Of a stretch of DNA of 64,000 nucleotides, positions 1 to 6,526 are shown one piece after another. The DNA is from Muricauda sp. SCSIO 64092 (lineage in GTDB: Bacteria > Bacteroidota > Bacteroidia > Flavobacteriales > Flavobacteriaceae). The position numbers and the translations under genes are program-made. Within the stretch, counting starts at the first letter, position 1; each line of letters begins with the position of its first letter. The notes beneath the pieces are model-generated. The model searched no databases. It saw nothing but the letters and a program-made list of their open reading frames with translations, and was not told where the DNA came from. The stretch lies in NCBI RefSeq assembly GCF_023016285.1, contig NZ_CP095413.1, positions 496,001-560,000 on the forward strand, read 5' to 3'.

Positions 1-521
1 TCCAATGTTGGTTCAATACCCTTATTGGCCATCAGATCATCGAAGTTTTTCGAGGTTCCCCAGCGTCCGGTATTCAATCGCATTGTTGGTATGCCCAACG
101 CGTACGCCAGTTCTATCTGCCTGATCGTTTTGGCAATGTTTTCGTCACGTTTTTCTTTTTCGGGATAAACATAACCCTGATGTGTGCTGAACCCCATGAG
201 GTCCAATCCAGCGTGGAAAGCGCGCTTCTTGAGGTTCTGCAAATAGCTGTTCTCTTCAGAGGTCATCTGTACCAACAGTAGTTCAATACCGTCAAAACCC
301 ATAGCAGCGGCCTTATCAATGCACATTTCGATCGGTACGTCTTCCTTGGGACCGTTAAACTGCCAAAACGAATAGGTTGAAACCCCAATGGGATTCCTTC
401 TGATATTGTCTTGTTCTTCAACTTTTGGTGCTTCTTTAGGTTCGGGAGAGGTGCAGGCTCCCAATACGGTTGCCATGCCAAAGGCAGAGGCATTTTGGAG
501 GAATTTTCTACGGTCTGTCAT
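1..521 (-). CDS. Tat-exported sugar phosphate isomerase/epimerase (partial, 3' end off the window)
   Basis: The first ~173 codons are visible; the rest lies beyond base 1. The N-terminus starts MTDRRKFLQNASAFG, a twin-arginine signal with the RRKFL core, and continues into LGAC, so it may be a Tat-exported lipoprotein anchored at Cys23. After a Pro/Glu-rich linker the start of a TIM barrel of the AP-endonuclease-2/xylose-isomerase-like family is recognisable: IGVSTYSFW, then MGFDGIELLLVQM, then LGIPTMRLNTGRWG. Such proteins are usually annotated as sugar phosphate isomerase/epimerase and act in periplasmic or cytoplasmic sugar catabolism; the substrate cannot be read here. A TATCTTTA box lies 22 bases upstream of the ATG. 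Family call firm, substrate unknown. Confidence 0.85.
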   Translation of the reverse strand, partial: MTDRRKFLQNASAFGMATVLGACTSPEPKEAPKVEEQDNIRRNPIGVSTYSFWQFNGPKEDVPIEMCIDKAAAMGFDGIELLLVQMTSEENSYLQNLKKRAFHAGLDLMGFSTHQGYVYPEKEKRDENIAKTIRQIELAYALGIPTMRLNTGRWGTSKNFDDLMANKGIEPTL

Positions 522-543
522 TTTGATTGGATTAAGTATTCCT

Positions 544-551
544 TAAAGATA
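544..551 (-). promoter_or_regulatory. Candidate -7 promoter element of the isomerase gene
   Basis: Read on the minus strand this is TATCTTTA, 7 of 8 matches to the Bacteroidota -7 consensus TAnnTTTG, 22 bases before the ATG. No TTG is seen at the usual -33 spacing. Confidence 0.4.
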
Positions 552-785
552 ACGATTAACTTCATTTCGTTTATAATGGATATTCCAATAAGGATTATTT
601 GGGAAACCATATGTTTTACATAGTTGCCATTGGCTTTGATGGTTTCTTGAAATAGGTGAAATTTGAATCCTTATGAGCACTCCTTTTGATATATTTACTG
701 AAGAAGATGGAAAATCGACTGATTGGATTTAGGACGGGAATCCTTAATTTGATGGTAATAACGTGAATTCAGTATAAGAAAATTA

Positions 786-932
786 CGTCATTTTGAGTGT
801 TTTTGCGATAGCAAAAATGTATCGAAAACCTGCCTGCCTTCCGGCAGCAGGCAGGCAAGTAATTTTCTTGCAAAATCTGAATTTCGATACAATTTTTCTT
901 CATTTTATTACGAAAAACCACTCAATTTGACG
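786..932. repeat. Imperfect long inverted repeat with a nested GC-rich hairpin
   Basis: The outer arms are CGTCATTTTGAGTG (786-799) and CACTCAATTTGACG (919-932). They continue inward as ATGTATCGAAA (818-828) against TTTCGATACA (882-891). The centre holds a perfect 8-bp stem TGCCTGCC (831-838) / GGCAGGCA (850-857). The layout resembles short non-coding REP/MITE-like repeats that I recall from flavobacterial intergenic DNA. It contains no open reading frame. It makes up most of the 552-base gap 522-1073, whose remainder shows only AT-rich sequence and the upstream region of the creatininase-like gene. Confidence 0.6.
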
Positions 933-1073
933 GATTTTTGGTTGATAAAAAATATGTAGAACTCACGTTAGTTATAGGAAAAGCAACCTACGCACACCAA
1001 AGTGTGCAGGTTCATGCTTCCAAACGGCACCACCTCGCAGACAAAACGTTGTGCAGCCTTTAAAAAAAAGTAA

Positions 1074-1838
1074 ATGATAAGACCTTACGTACTGGCAGAT
1101 ACCAATTGGAAACATTTAAAAGATGAAAAATTTGATTTAGCCGTACTTCCCTGGGGGGCCACAGAAGCCCATAATTACCATTTACCCTACGCAACCGATG
1201 TCATTGAAGGAACGGCAATCGCGGAAGAAGCCGGGAGGATCGCTTGGGAGAAAGGAGCCAAAGTCATCATATTGCCGACAATTCCATTTGGGGTCAATAC
1301 CGGACAGGCCGACATCTACTTGGATATGAATTTGAACCCAAGTACCCAATTCGCCATCTTAAAAGACATCATTGGCGTATTGGACCGTCAAGGAATCCAA
1401 AAATTTATGATTTTGAACAGCCATGGAGGAAATAATTGGAAATCAATAATCCGGGAACTTGGACTGCTATTTCCTAAAATGTTTTTATGTGTTGGCGAAT
1501 GGGTAAAGATTGTCAATCGGAATGATTTTTTTGATGATCCGGGAGACCATGCGGACGAAATGGAAACAAGTCTTATTCTTCATTTGGCTCCTGAATTGGT
1601 GCTTCCAAAAGAAGATTGGGGCGACGGAATTGAAAAAAAGAACAAAATAAAAGCGTTTAGTGAAGGTTGGGCTTGGACGGAAAGACCTTGGAGTCAAATA
1701 AGCGAAGATACTGGAGTGGGAAATCCCAAAGCATCAACCAAAGAAAAGGGGGAACACTTCTTCAATGCTGTTTGTGGCAAGTTGGGGGACCTGCTATTGG
1801 AAATTTCAATTGCGGATACCGATAACCTATATGAATAA
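1074..1838 (+). CDS. Creatininase-family amidohydrolase
   Basis: A 254-residue protein, normal for the creatininase family of metal-dependent amidohydrolases. Metal-ligand motifs are visible: LPWGATEAHNYHLPYATD (Glu31, His33, Asp42), the signature ILNSHGGN (His117) and the acidic stretch HADEMETS near residue 160. Characterised members hydrolyse creatinine or small cyclic or N-formyl amides, for example in riboflavin/F420-type pathways; the substrate here is unknown. No signal peptide, so cytoplasmic. It is the first of nine same-strand genes separated by long gaps, with no operon partner. The ATG follows an A-rich stretch without a ribosome binding site, which is usual in this phylum. Confidence 0.85.
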   Translation: MIRPYVLADTNWKHLKDEKFDLAVLPWGATEAHNYHLPYATDVIEGTAIAEEAGRIAWEKGAKVIILPTIPFGVNTGQADIYLDMNLNPSTQFAILKDIIGVLDRQGIQKFMILNSHGGNNWKSIIRELGLLFPKMFLCVGEWVKIVNRNDFFDDPGDHADEMETSLILHLAPELVLPKEDWGDGIEKKNKIKAFSEGWAWTERPWSQISEDTGVGNPKASTKEKGEHFFNAVCGKLGDLLLEISIADTDNLYE

Positions 1839-1847
1839 AAACACTAC

Positions 1848-1868
1848 GCCGCAAATCATAGCCGAGAC
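1848..1868. repeat. Intergenic direct repeat, module M1 copy 1
   Basis: Exact 21-base match to 2378-2398, core GCAAATCATAGCCGAGAC. Both copies lie between a stop codon and the next start. A shorter form, AAATCATAGCC, recurs at 5662-5672. Confidence 0.75.
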
Positions 1869-1887
1869 GTTCATATTGATTTAAAAA

Positions 1888-2343
1888 ATGAATATTGAGT
1901 TACTACATAAGGAAAGTAAGCTATTGGAAAGGGGAATTGAATACTTCTGGAAACAATGGGGAAACGAATCGAATTTTGATTTTTATAAAAATTGCATTGA
2001 AAATTCAATCGCTGATGATAAATCCTTACCAAAGTTTTACCTCATGCTCGATGAAGATAAAATTATTGGTTCCTATGCATTATTGACAAATGACCTTATA
2101 AGCAGGCAAGATCTATTTCCTTGGTTTGCTTGTCTATTCGTTGATGAAAGTTATCGGAACCAAGGTTTGGCCAATGCATTGATACAACATGGTATCGACG
2201 AATCTCGAAAAGGAGGGTTTGATCATTTATATCTTTCAACAGCATTGAATGATTTTTACGAGAAAAAAGGATGGAAATACCATTCCCAGGGGTTTACTGC
2301 CTTTGGGGATAGTATAAAGATCTATTCAAAAAAACTGAATTAA
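1888..2343 (+). CDS. GNAT-family N-acetyltransferase
   Basis: A 151-residue single-domain protein. The acetyl-CoA binding motif A is visible as FVDESYRNQGLANALIQHG (Arg90-Asn-Gln-Gly-Leu-Ala) after a hydrophobic beta-strand, followed by FYEKKGWKYHSQG, the usual beta6/alpha4 ending of small-molecule or protein N-acetyltransferases. The N-terminal 80 residues are poorly conserved, so the acceptor cannot be guessed. No signal peptide. The gene stands alone between two intergenic repeats of the M1 type. The ATG is preceded by TTTAAAAA only, with no ribosome binding site. Confidence 0.85.
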   Translation: MNIELLHKESKLLERGIEYFWKQWGNESNFDFYKNCIENSIADDKSLPKFYLMLDEDKIIGSYALLTNDLISRQDLFPWFACLFVDESYRNQGLANALIQHGIDESRKGGFDHLYLSTALNDFYEKKGWKYHSQGFTAFGDSIKIYSKKLN

Positions 2344-2377
2344 AAACCACAACCAATAATGGCCTATTCATAACGAT

Positions 2378-2398
2378 GCCGCAAATCATAGCCGAGAC
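2378..2398. repeat. Intergenic direct repeat, module M1 copy 2
   Basis: Second exact copy of the 21-base repeat at 1848-1868. It follows an imperfect dyad (ACCAATAATGG to CATAACGATG, 2352-2378) just behind the GNAT stop codon. Confidence 0.75.
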
Positions 2399-2419
2399 CG
2401 CTGTGTACAAGCCAAAACC

Positions 2420-3226
2420 ATGGATTATTTGATGCAATTCGCTCCCTCACCAAACCTTTCAAAATATATCAAGCATTATCTTTTGTTTGAGATTGGCAAC
2501 AGTGATAAGAAACGGTATAGACATTTTGCAAACGGTCATAATGGATTGGTATTCAGTTTCAATACAAAAGGATTCGTTTCACTTCACTCGGAAAACCCAT
2601 TACCTGAAACGTTCTTATTTGGTCAAGTCTCAGAATATCAGGATTTTTTTGTTGATAGAGGTACATCCGTTGTCATCGTGCTTTTTCAACCTTTGGGTTT
2701 ATTTGCCCTCACCGGTATTCATTCCTCCATATTTACAAATCGAATGGAAGATGCCTCTACAGTTTTAGGGAAAGGGATTTCGGGACTTCAAGAAAACCTT
2801 TTTTGTAGTGCTGATGTCATAGACATGATTGGTTCCTTAAATTCATTTTTTACCAAAAAATTCGATGAACTTACCTACGACCATAACCCCTATATCCTGA
2901 ACTTCGTGTCATTTGCCCTTAAAAAAAGGGGTGACATCTTGGTCAATGACCTCTGTAGCCAAATAGGTGTAAATGAACGAAAAATACAACGGTTGTTTTC
3001 CGAGCAAATAGGGGTTACGCCCAAAACATTCCTCAAGAACGTTAAATTACACTCCTTTCTCGGCCTTACGAAAGACAAAAAACAAAGTTCGCTAACCAAA
3101 TTAGGTCTCGAAGCGGGCTATTACGACCAAGCACACCTTATTAGGGAATTTAAAAAAACTGTTGGTCTTACTCCATCAACGTATTTAAAATCAAAACGAT
3201 TGGCCGTAAACCTTGTTCAAATTTAG
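2420..3226 (+). CDS. AraC-family transcriptional regulator
   Basis: A 268-residue protein with a C-terminal AraC/XylS double helix-turn-helix, residues ~165-260. Helix-turn-helix 1 is LVNDLCSQIGVNERKIQRLF. Helix-turn-helix 2 contains LGLEAGYYDQAHLIREFKK and the typical ending VGLTPSTYLKSK. The N-terminal ~150 residues (AFSPSPNLSKYIKHYLLFE-like start) match the sensor domain often found on Bacteroidota AraC proteins of the DUF6597 type, by recollection. It presumably binds DNA as a ligand-responsive activator. No operon partner; the nitrilase-like gene begins 76 bases downstream with its own candidate promoter. A start at the next Met (residue 5) is also possible. Confidence 0.85.
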   Translation: MDYLMQFAPSPNLSKYIKHYLLFEIGNSDKKRYRHFANGHNGLVFSFNTKGFVSLHSENPLPETFLFGQVSEYQDFFVDRGTSVVIVLFQPLGLFALTGIHSSIFTNRMEDASTVLGKGISGLQENLFCSADVIDMIGSLNSFFTKKFDELTYDHNPYILNFVSFALKKRGDILVNDLCSQIGVNERKIQRLFSEQIGVTPKTFLKNVKLHSFLGLTKDKKQSSLTKLGLEAGYYDQAHLIREFKKTVGLTPSTYLKSKRLAVNLVQI

Positions 3227-3236
3227 CGCCATACCC

Positions 3237-3255
3237 ATTGTCGGTTTTGTACAAT
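3237..3255. repeat. Small post-stop inverted repeat
   Basis: ATTGT (3237-3241) and ACAAT (3251-3255) form a short dyad 10 bases after the AraC stop codon. Comparable dyads follow neighbouring genes (ACAA/TTGT at 4896-4915; CAATG/CATTG at 5521-5543). Confidence 0.35.
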
Positions 3256-3275
3256 TTCCCATAAAAACCAATTGC

Positions 3276-3283
3276 TAGCTTTA
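3276..3283 (+). promoter_or_regulatory. Candidate -7 element of the nitrilase-like gene
   Basis: TAGCTTTA, 7 of 8 to TAnnTTTG, 19 bases before the ATG at 3303. The wider string TTGCTAnCTTTA recurs at 5552-5563 in another gap of this region. Confidence 0.4.
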
Positions 3284-3302
3284 CCGGGCAATTTATGATC
3301 AT

Positions 3303-4259
3303 ATGGATAATCTGAATATTTCTGTAGCCCAATTTCAACCTAGGGACGGTGACAAAGCCTATAACTTATCGGTAATCAGAAAACTCTCCGAAAAAGCCAA
3401 ATCCAACGGAGCGGACGTAATTAGTTTTCACGAGATGTCGATTACCGCCTACACCTACACCAAGGACTTGAGCTTGGAGCAACTAACGGACTTGGCAGAA
3501 GAAGTTCCCAGCGGAAAAAGCACACAGGAATTGATTGCCATTTCCAAGGCGTTGAACATTCCGATTTTGGCCGGTCTAGTGGAAAAATCGGATGGGTCAC
3601 TTTTCAATACTTATGTCTGTGTTACTGGAGACGGACTGGTGGCAAAGTATCGAAAAATACATCCTTTTATCAGCAGGCACATGTCTCCAGGACAGAAATA
3701 TTGTGTATTCGAATTACTGGGTTGGAAATGTGGAATCCTTATCTGTTACGATAACAATGTCATCGAAAATGTTCGGGCCACCAGCCTTTTGGGAGCGGAA
3801 ATCATTTTTGCACCCCATGTTACGGGTTGTACACCTTCCACTATGCCACACCGCGGTTACGTTGCCGATACCTATTGGGAAAACCGCGAGAACGACCCTG
3901 TTTCACTGAGGTTGGAATTCGACGGGCCAAAAGGCAGGCGTTGGTTAATGCGCTGGCTACCCGCAAGAGCATACGATAATGGGGTGTATTATGCATTTAC
4001 AAACCCCATAGGCTATGATGGCGGACACCTAAAAAACGGAAATTCCATGATACTAGATCCCTATGGAGAAGTTTTGTCCGAAATAAAATCCTTTCAAGAT
4101 GAAATTACCATTTCAAAGATCACCAAGGAAAAAATCAAACGCTCTGGGGGATGGAGGTATAGAAATGCCAGAAAACCTGAACTTTATAAGGACATCATTG
4201 GTAGGGACCACAAATCGACCACTTCTCCAATCTGGTTAATAAATTCCCAAAACGAGTGA
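3303..4259 (+). CDS. Carbon-nitrogen hydrolase (nitrilase superfamily)
   Basis: A 318-residue cytoplasmic protein with the full nitrilase catalytic set: Glu44 in ISFHEMSIT, Lys118 in AKYRKIHPF and Cys148 in GILICYDN. The C-terminal half shows the family ending with NGNSMILDPYGEVLSE. Superfamily members hydrolyse non-peptide C-N bonds (nitriles, aliphatic amides, N-carbamoyl groups, beta-ureido acids). The region after the Cys (CYDNNVIENVRATSLLGAE) follows the predicted-amidohydrolase pattern, so an amidase is more likely than a true nitrilase. The gene is monocistronic, with a TAGCTTTA box 19 bases upstream. Confidence 0.88.
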   Translation: MDNLNISVAQFQPRDGDKAYNLSVIRKLSEKAKSNGADVISFHEMSITAYTYTKDLSLEQLTDLAEEVPSGKSTQELIAISKALNIPILAGLVEKSDGSLFNTYVCVTGDGLVAKYRKIHPFISRHMSPGQKYCVFELLGWKCGILICYDNNVIENVRATSLLGAEIIFAPHVTGCTPSTMPHRGYVADTYWENRENDPVSLRLEFDGPKGRRWLMRWLPARAYDNGVYYAFTNPIGYDGGHLKNGNSMILDPYGEVLSEIKSFQDEITISKITKEKIKRSGGWRYRNARKPELYKDIIGRDHKSTTSPIWLINSQNE

Positions 4260-4303
4260 AAAAGATGGCAGTGCACAACGTCGGTGTGTAATCAATTGCC
4301 GCT

Positions 4304-4345
4304 GGATCCCTAAAACGGAATCCATTACAATCAATTATCTTTACC
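4304..4345. repeat. Intergenic module M2 copy 1 (dyad plus promoter-like box)
   Basis: GGATCC, AAAACGGAATCCAT and TTATCTTTA occur here in order and align with GGATTCC, AAAACGGAATTCAT and TTATCTTAA at 4917-4960. GGATTCC/GGAATCC is a potential hairpin; TATCTTTA (4336-4343) resembles the -7 element TAnnTTTG. Confidence 0.55.
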
Positions 4346-4367
4346 ACGGACGGACATTTTGCTTTTA

Positions 4368-4417
4368 TGCCTTCCTCTCCCCCCGATGGTCGTAAGGGAC
4401 CCGTTGGAGGCAATAAT
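4368..4417. repeat. Intergenic module M3 copy 1
   Basis: TGCCTTCCTCTC (4368-4379) and GTTGGAGGCAATAAT (4403-4417) flank a GC-rich spacer. The same two ends occur at 5617-5628 and 5646-5660 with a different spacer. The ends are partly complementary (CTTCCTCT against GTTGGAG), so each unit could fold with bulges. Confidence 0.6.
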
Positions 4418-4462
4418 CCATCATGCACCAGCTCATTACCCGTAATTCAAGAAACCTAGAAA

Positions 4463-4876
4463 ATGGAAAAGCATTTTGAACTTTCTGACGCCGAATTTGA
4501 ACAAAAATTCATTACATGCGAACTAAACCCCTCTCATTTTTCCCATGAAGCCCATTTACGGTTGGCATGGATACATATTGATAACTATGGAATTGAGCAA
4601 GCGGAAAAAAACATCCCCTACCAATTACAGAAGTTTGTGAACCATGTTGGAGCAAAGGGCAAGTTCAATATGACGTTGACCTTGGCCGCGGTCAAAGCAG
4701 TTTATCATTTTATGCTCAAATCGAATTCCAATAATTTCAAGGATTTTATTGCTGAATTTCCCAGATTAAAATATAATTTCAAGGAGTTGATGGGTCATCA
4801 TTACGGATTTGATATTTACCATTCGAATTTGGCAAAAACAGCATTTTTAGAACCCGACTTGATTCCGTTCGATTAA
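4463..4876 (+). CDS. Conserved hypothetical protein
   Basis: A 137-residue soluble, largely helical protein that I do not recognise as a named domain. It carries a striking histidine-rich N-terminal motif PSHFSHEAHLRLAW (His at 25, 28 and 31) and a second cluster near the C-terminus, MGHHYGFDIYH, which together could form a metal site. No signal peptide or membrane segment. It is monocistronic between gaps carrying modules M2/M3 and the next M2 copy. The nearest candidate promoter, TATCTTTA at 4336, implies an unusually long leader of about 115 bases that includes module M3. Function unknown; coding status is supported by the motif structure and full-length frame. Confidence 0.7.
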   Translation: MEKHFELSDAEFEQKFITCELNPSHFSHEAHLRLAWIHIDNYGIEQAEKNIPYQLQKFVNHVGAKGKFNMTLTLAAVKAVYHFMLKSNSNNFKDFIAEFPRLKYNFKELMGHHYGFDIYHSNLAKTAFLEPDLIPFD

Positions 4877-4916
4877 AAAACAAAAACCACTGGCGACAAT
4901 AGGTTTAGCTCTTGTT

Positions 4917-4960
4917 GGATTCCAAAAAACGGAATTCATCCCAGATTTGTTATCTTAATG
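4917..4960. repeat. Intergenic module M2 copy 2
   Basis: Second copy of the GGAT-CC ... AAAACGGAAT-CAT ... TTATCTT-A module (compare 4304-4345). The TATCTTAA at 4951-4958 would be a weak -7 element for the SRPBCC gene downstream. Confidence 0.55.
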
Positions 4961-5045
4961 ACCCATTGAGCTATTTCCTTTGGAAAATTCTGCAACACAC
5001 AAACATTGGCCACAAGTTGGGAATCCCTCAAAACCCTATACTGAA

Positions 5046-5510
5046 ATGAGTGAAGCACAACATCCAATGGTGGAATGTCAAATGATGGTAAGAAAACCGA
5101 TTTCGGAGGTTTTTCGGGCTTTTGTTGACCCAAAACTAACCACCATGTTTTGGTTCACAAAGTCAAGTGGGAAACTTGAAAAAGGTAAAACCGTTACTTG
5201 GGAATGGGAAATGTATGGTGTAGCCGACCAAATAAAAGTAGTTGAACTTGTACCCAATGAAAAAATAATAATTGAATGGGACAATCCGACCACAACTGTG
5301 GAATTTGAGTTTTTGGAATTAGCAAACGAAACGACCTATGTTATAATCAAAAATTACGGATTTCATCAAACCGGAAATGATTTGATTGAAGCAGTTAAAA
5401 ATAACACAGGGGGATTTACAACAGTTTTGGACGGCCTAAAAGCATATCTTGAATTTGGAATCAAATTGAATTTGGTGAAAGACAAATTCCCGCAAATCAA
5501 GCAGAAATAA
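5046..5510 (+). CDS. SRPBCC/AHSA1-type domain protein
   Basis: With the ATG start this is 154 residues, the usual size of a stand-alone SRPBCC (START-like helix-grip) domain. MMVRKPISEVFRAFVDP is the typical first strand and helix; FWFTKSSGKL and GKTVTWEWEMYG follow, and the last helix is GFTTVLDGLKAYLEFGI. Such proteins bind hydrophobic ligands or act as Aha1-like factors; no ligand can be inferred. The frame stays open upstream to a TTG at 4980 that would add 22 residues without domain features, so I prefer ATG 5046. Two related AHSA1/SRPBCC genes occur at 12032 and 13899, but they are not adjacent duplicates. Confidence 0.82.
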   Translation: MSEAQHPMVECQMMVRKPISEVFRAFVDPKLTTMFWFTKSSGKLEKGKTVTWEWEMYGVADQIKVVELVPNEKIIIEWDNPTTTVEFEFLELANETTYVIIKNYGFHQTGNDLIEAVKNNTGGFTTVLDGLKAYLEFGIKLNLVKDKFPQIKQK

Positions 5511-5555
5511 AACCAGCAGCCAATGAAGGGCTCCAATTCATTGCGGTATTCTTGC

Positions 5556-5563
5556 TAACTTTA
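5556..5563 (+). promoter_or_regulatory. Candidate -7 element upstream of the DUF1905/YdeI gene
   Basis: TAACTTTA within TTGCTAACTTTA, near-identical to the box before the nitrilase-like gene. It is ~140 bases before the ATG at 5704, so the leader would contain module M3. Confidence 0.3.
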
Positions 5564-5616
5564 AACCTAACAACCATTAATTGGGCTGGATTTCGGTGGA
5601 ACAATTCTGCAAAAAG

Positions 5617-5660
5617 TGCCTTCCTCTCGCAATTTAAAATTGCAGGTTGGAGACAATAAT
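5617..5660. repeat. Intergenic module M3 copy 2
   Basis: TGCCTTCCTCTC and GTTGGAGACAATAAT flank the perfect palindrome GCAATTTAAAATTGC (5629-5643). Compare 4368-4417. The string AAATCATAGCC of module M1 follows directly. Confidence 0.6.
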
Positions 5661-5703
5661 GAAATCATAGCCAATACACTACGTGTAATAGGAATGTGAC
5701 ATA

Positions 5704-6177
5704 ATGACGTCATACGAAGGAAAACAAACCATCAAGCAACTCGAAAAAAGAAAAGGTGGCTATTTCTACTTAAAGCTCGACTCAGAAATCATCGATCGGT
5801 TTAGCAGAAAACGAGCCACACGGATGATTTGTACAATTGACGAGGAAGTTTCCTATCGTTGTGGATTGAATCATTTGGGAGATGGCAACTTTTATATCAT
5901 CATTGCCGGAAAATACCTCAAGAAGTTGAACAAGGAAATAGGTAATGAGGTCAGCTATAAAATTGAGGAAGACCCCGACCAACTTGGAGTGGAGATACCT
6001 GAGGTGCTGACCGTTTTTTTGGGGCAGGATTTGGATTCCAAGGCTATTTTTGACAGACTCACTGATGGAAAAAAGAGAAGTCTGATTTACAGTTTTGCCA
6101 AGATTAAGGACATTGACAAGCAAGTGAAAATCATTATTGACTTTTTGAATAAGGAAAGACATAAACTTAAATTATAA
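5704..6177 (+). CDS. DUF1905/YdeI-like (bacteriocin-protection family) protein
   Basis: A 157-residue cytoplasmic protein. The N-terminal ~90 residues follow the DUF1905 beta-barrel pattern: GGYFYLKLDSEIIDRF, then CGLNHLGDGNFYIIIAGKYLKKL, then GNEVSYKIEEDP. The C-terminal ~60 residues match the YdeI/OmpD-associated (OmdA) helical domain: FDRLTDGKKRSLIYSFAKIKDIDKQ, with the typical Leu-Thr-x-Gly-Lys-Lys-Arg-Ser-Leu motif. Members are loosely linked to antimicrobial-peptide or bacteriocin tolerance, but the biochemical role is not established. It is monocistronic. Downstream lies a 349-base gap. Confidence 0.82.
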   Translation: MTSYEGKQTIKQLEKRKGGYFYLKLDSEIIDRFSRKRATRMICTIDEEVSYRCGLNHLGDGNFYIIIAGKYLKKLNKEIGNEVSYKIEEDPDQLGVEIPEVLTVFLGQDLDSKAIFDRLTDGKKRSLIYSFAKIKDIDKQVKIIIDFLNKERHKLKL

Positions 6178-6526
6178 AAAGCCAGTTTCCCAAAAGGCGT
6201 TTAAGTAATAGGTAACGGAATTGCCTCCAGTAACCGGCCCAAAAATCGATACCTAAAAAGCTTTACTGGTGGTCATACGCACCCTTACCTACCCATAAAA
6301 AAGGGAAAACCGCTATAGGAATAAAAAGACTAGCTGGATAAAATCTTGTTTTATATTTTTGCAGCACTGAGAATTCGTTTTACTAAATACAAGTTTTCTT
6401 CTCCGAAAATCCCGATTTTTTTCGAGCGGATACCTTAACTGGACAAATTCAATTGTCCAATAGGGCTTGTTGTATCCTATCGATACACCCCTAGACTTAA
6501 TACATTCATTTAATAAACAGTGAGAT
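6178..6526. other. 349-base non-coding gap with a possible structured leader
   Basis: No convincing gene on either strand. A TATTTTTG box at 6354-6361 fits TAnnTTTG perfectly and could start a ~160-base leader for the SnoaL lipoprotein. Inside that leader lie a 7-bp dyad TGGACAA (6440-6446) / TTGTCCA (6453-6459) and a smaller one GTATC/GATAC just after. I see no U-run that would make either a terminator. Confidence 0.4.

Noticed and set aside
4980..5045. TTG start for the SRPBCC gene adding 22 residues
   Set aside because: The added residues have no domain role, and ATG 5046 gives the standard length. I cannot fully exclude the longer form.
5565..5652. Possible integron attC site (ACCTAAC at 5565-5571 fits RYYYAAC; GTTGGAG at 5646-5652 nearly fits GTTRRRY)
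   Set aside because: The second 7-mer misses the last position, the pair is not found in the other gaps, and no integrase gene is in view. I keep the neutral term cassette-like.
5782..6162. 126-codon minus-strand frame inside the DUF1905/YdeI gene
   Set aside because: Antisense frame of a gene with recognisable domains; no promoter or homologous motif of its own.
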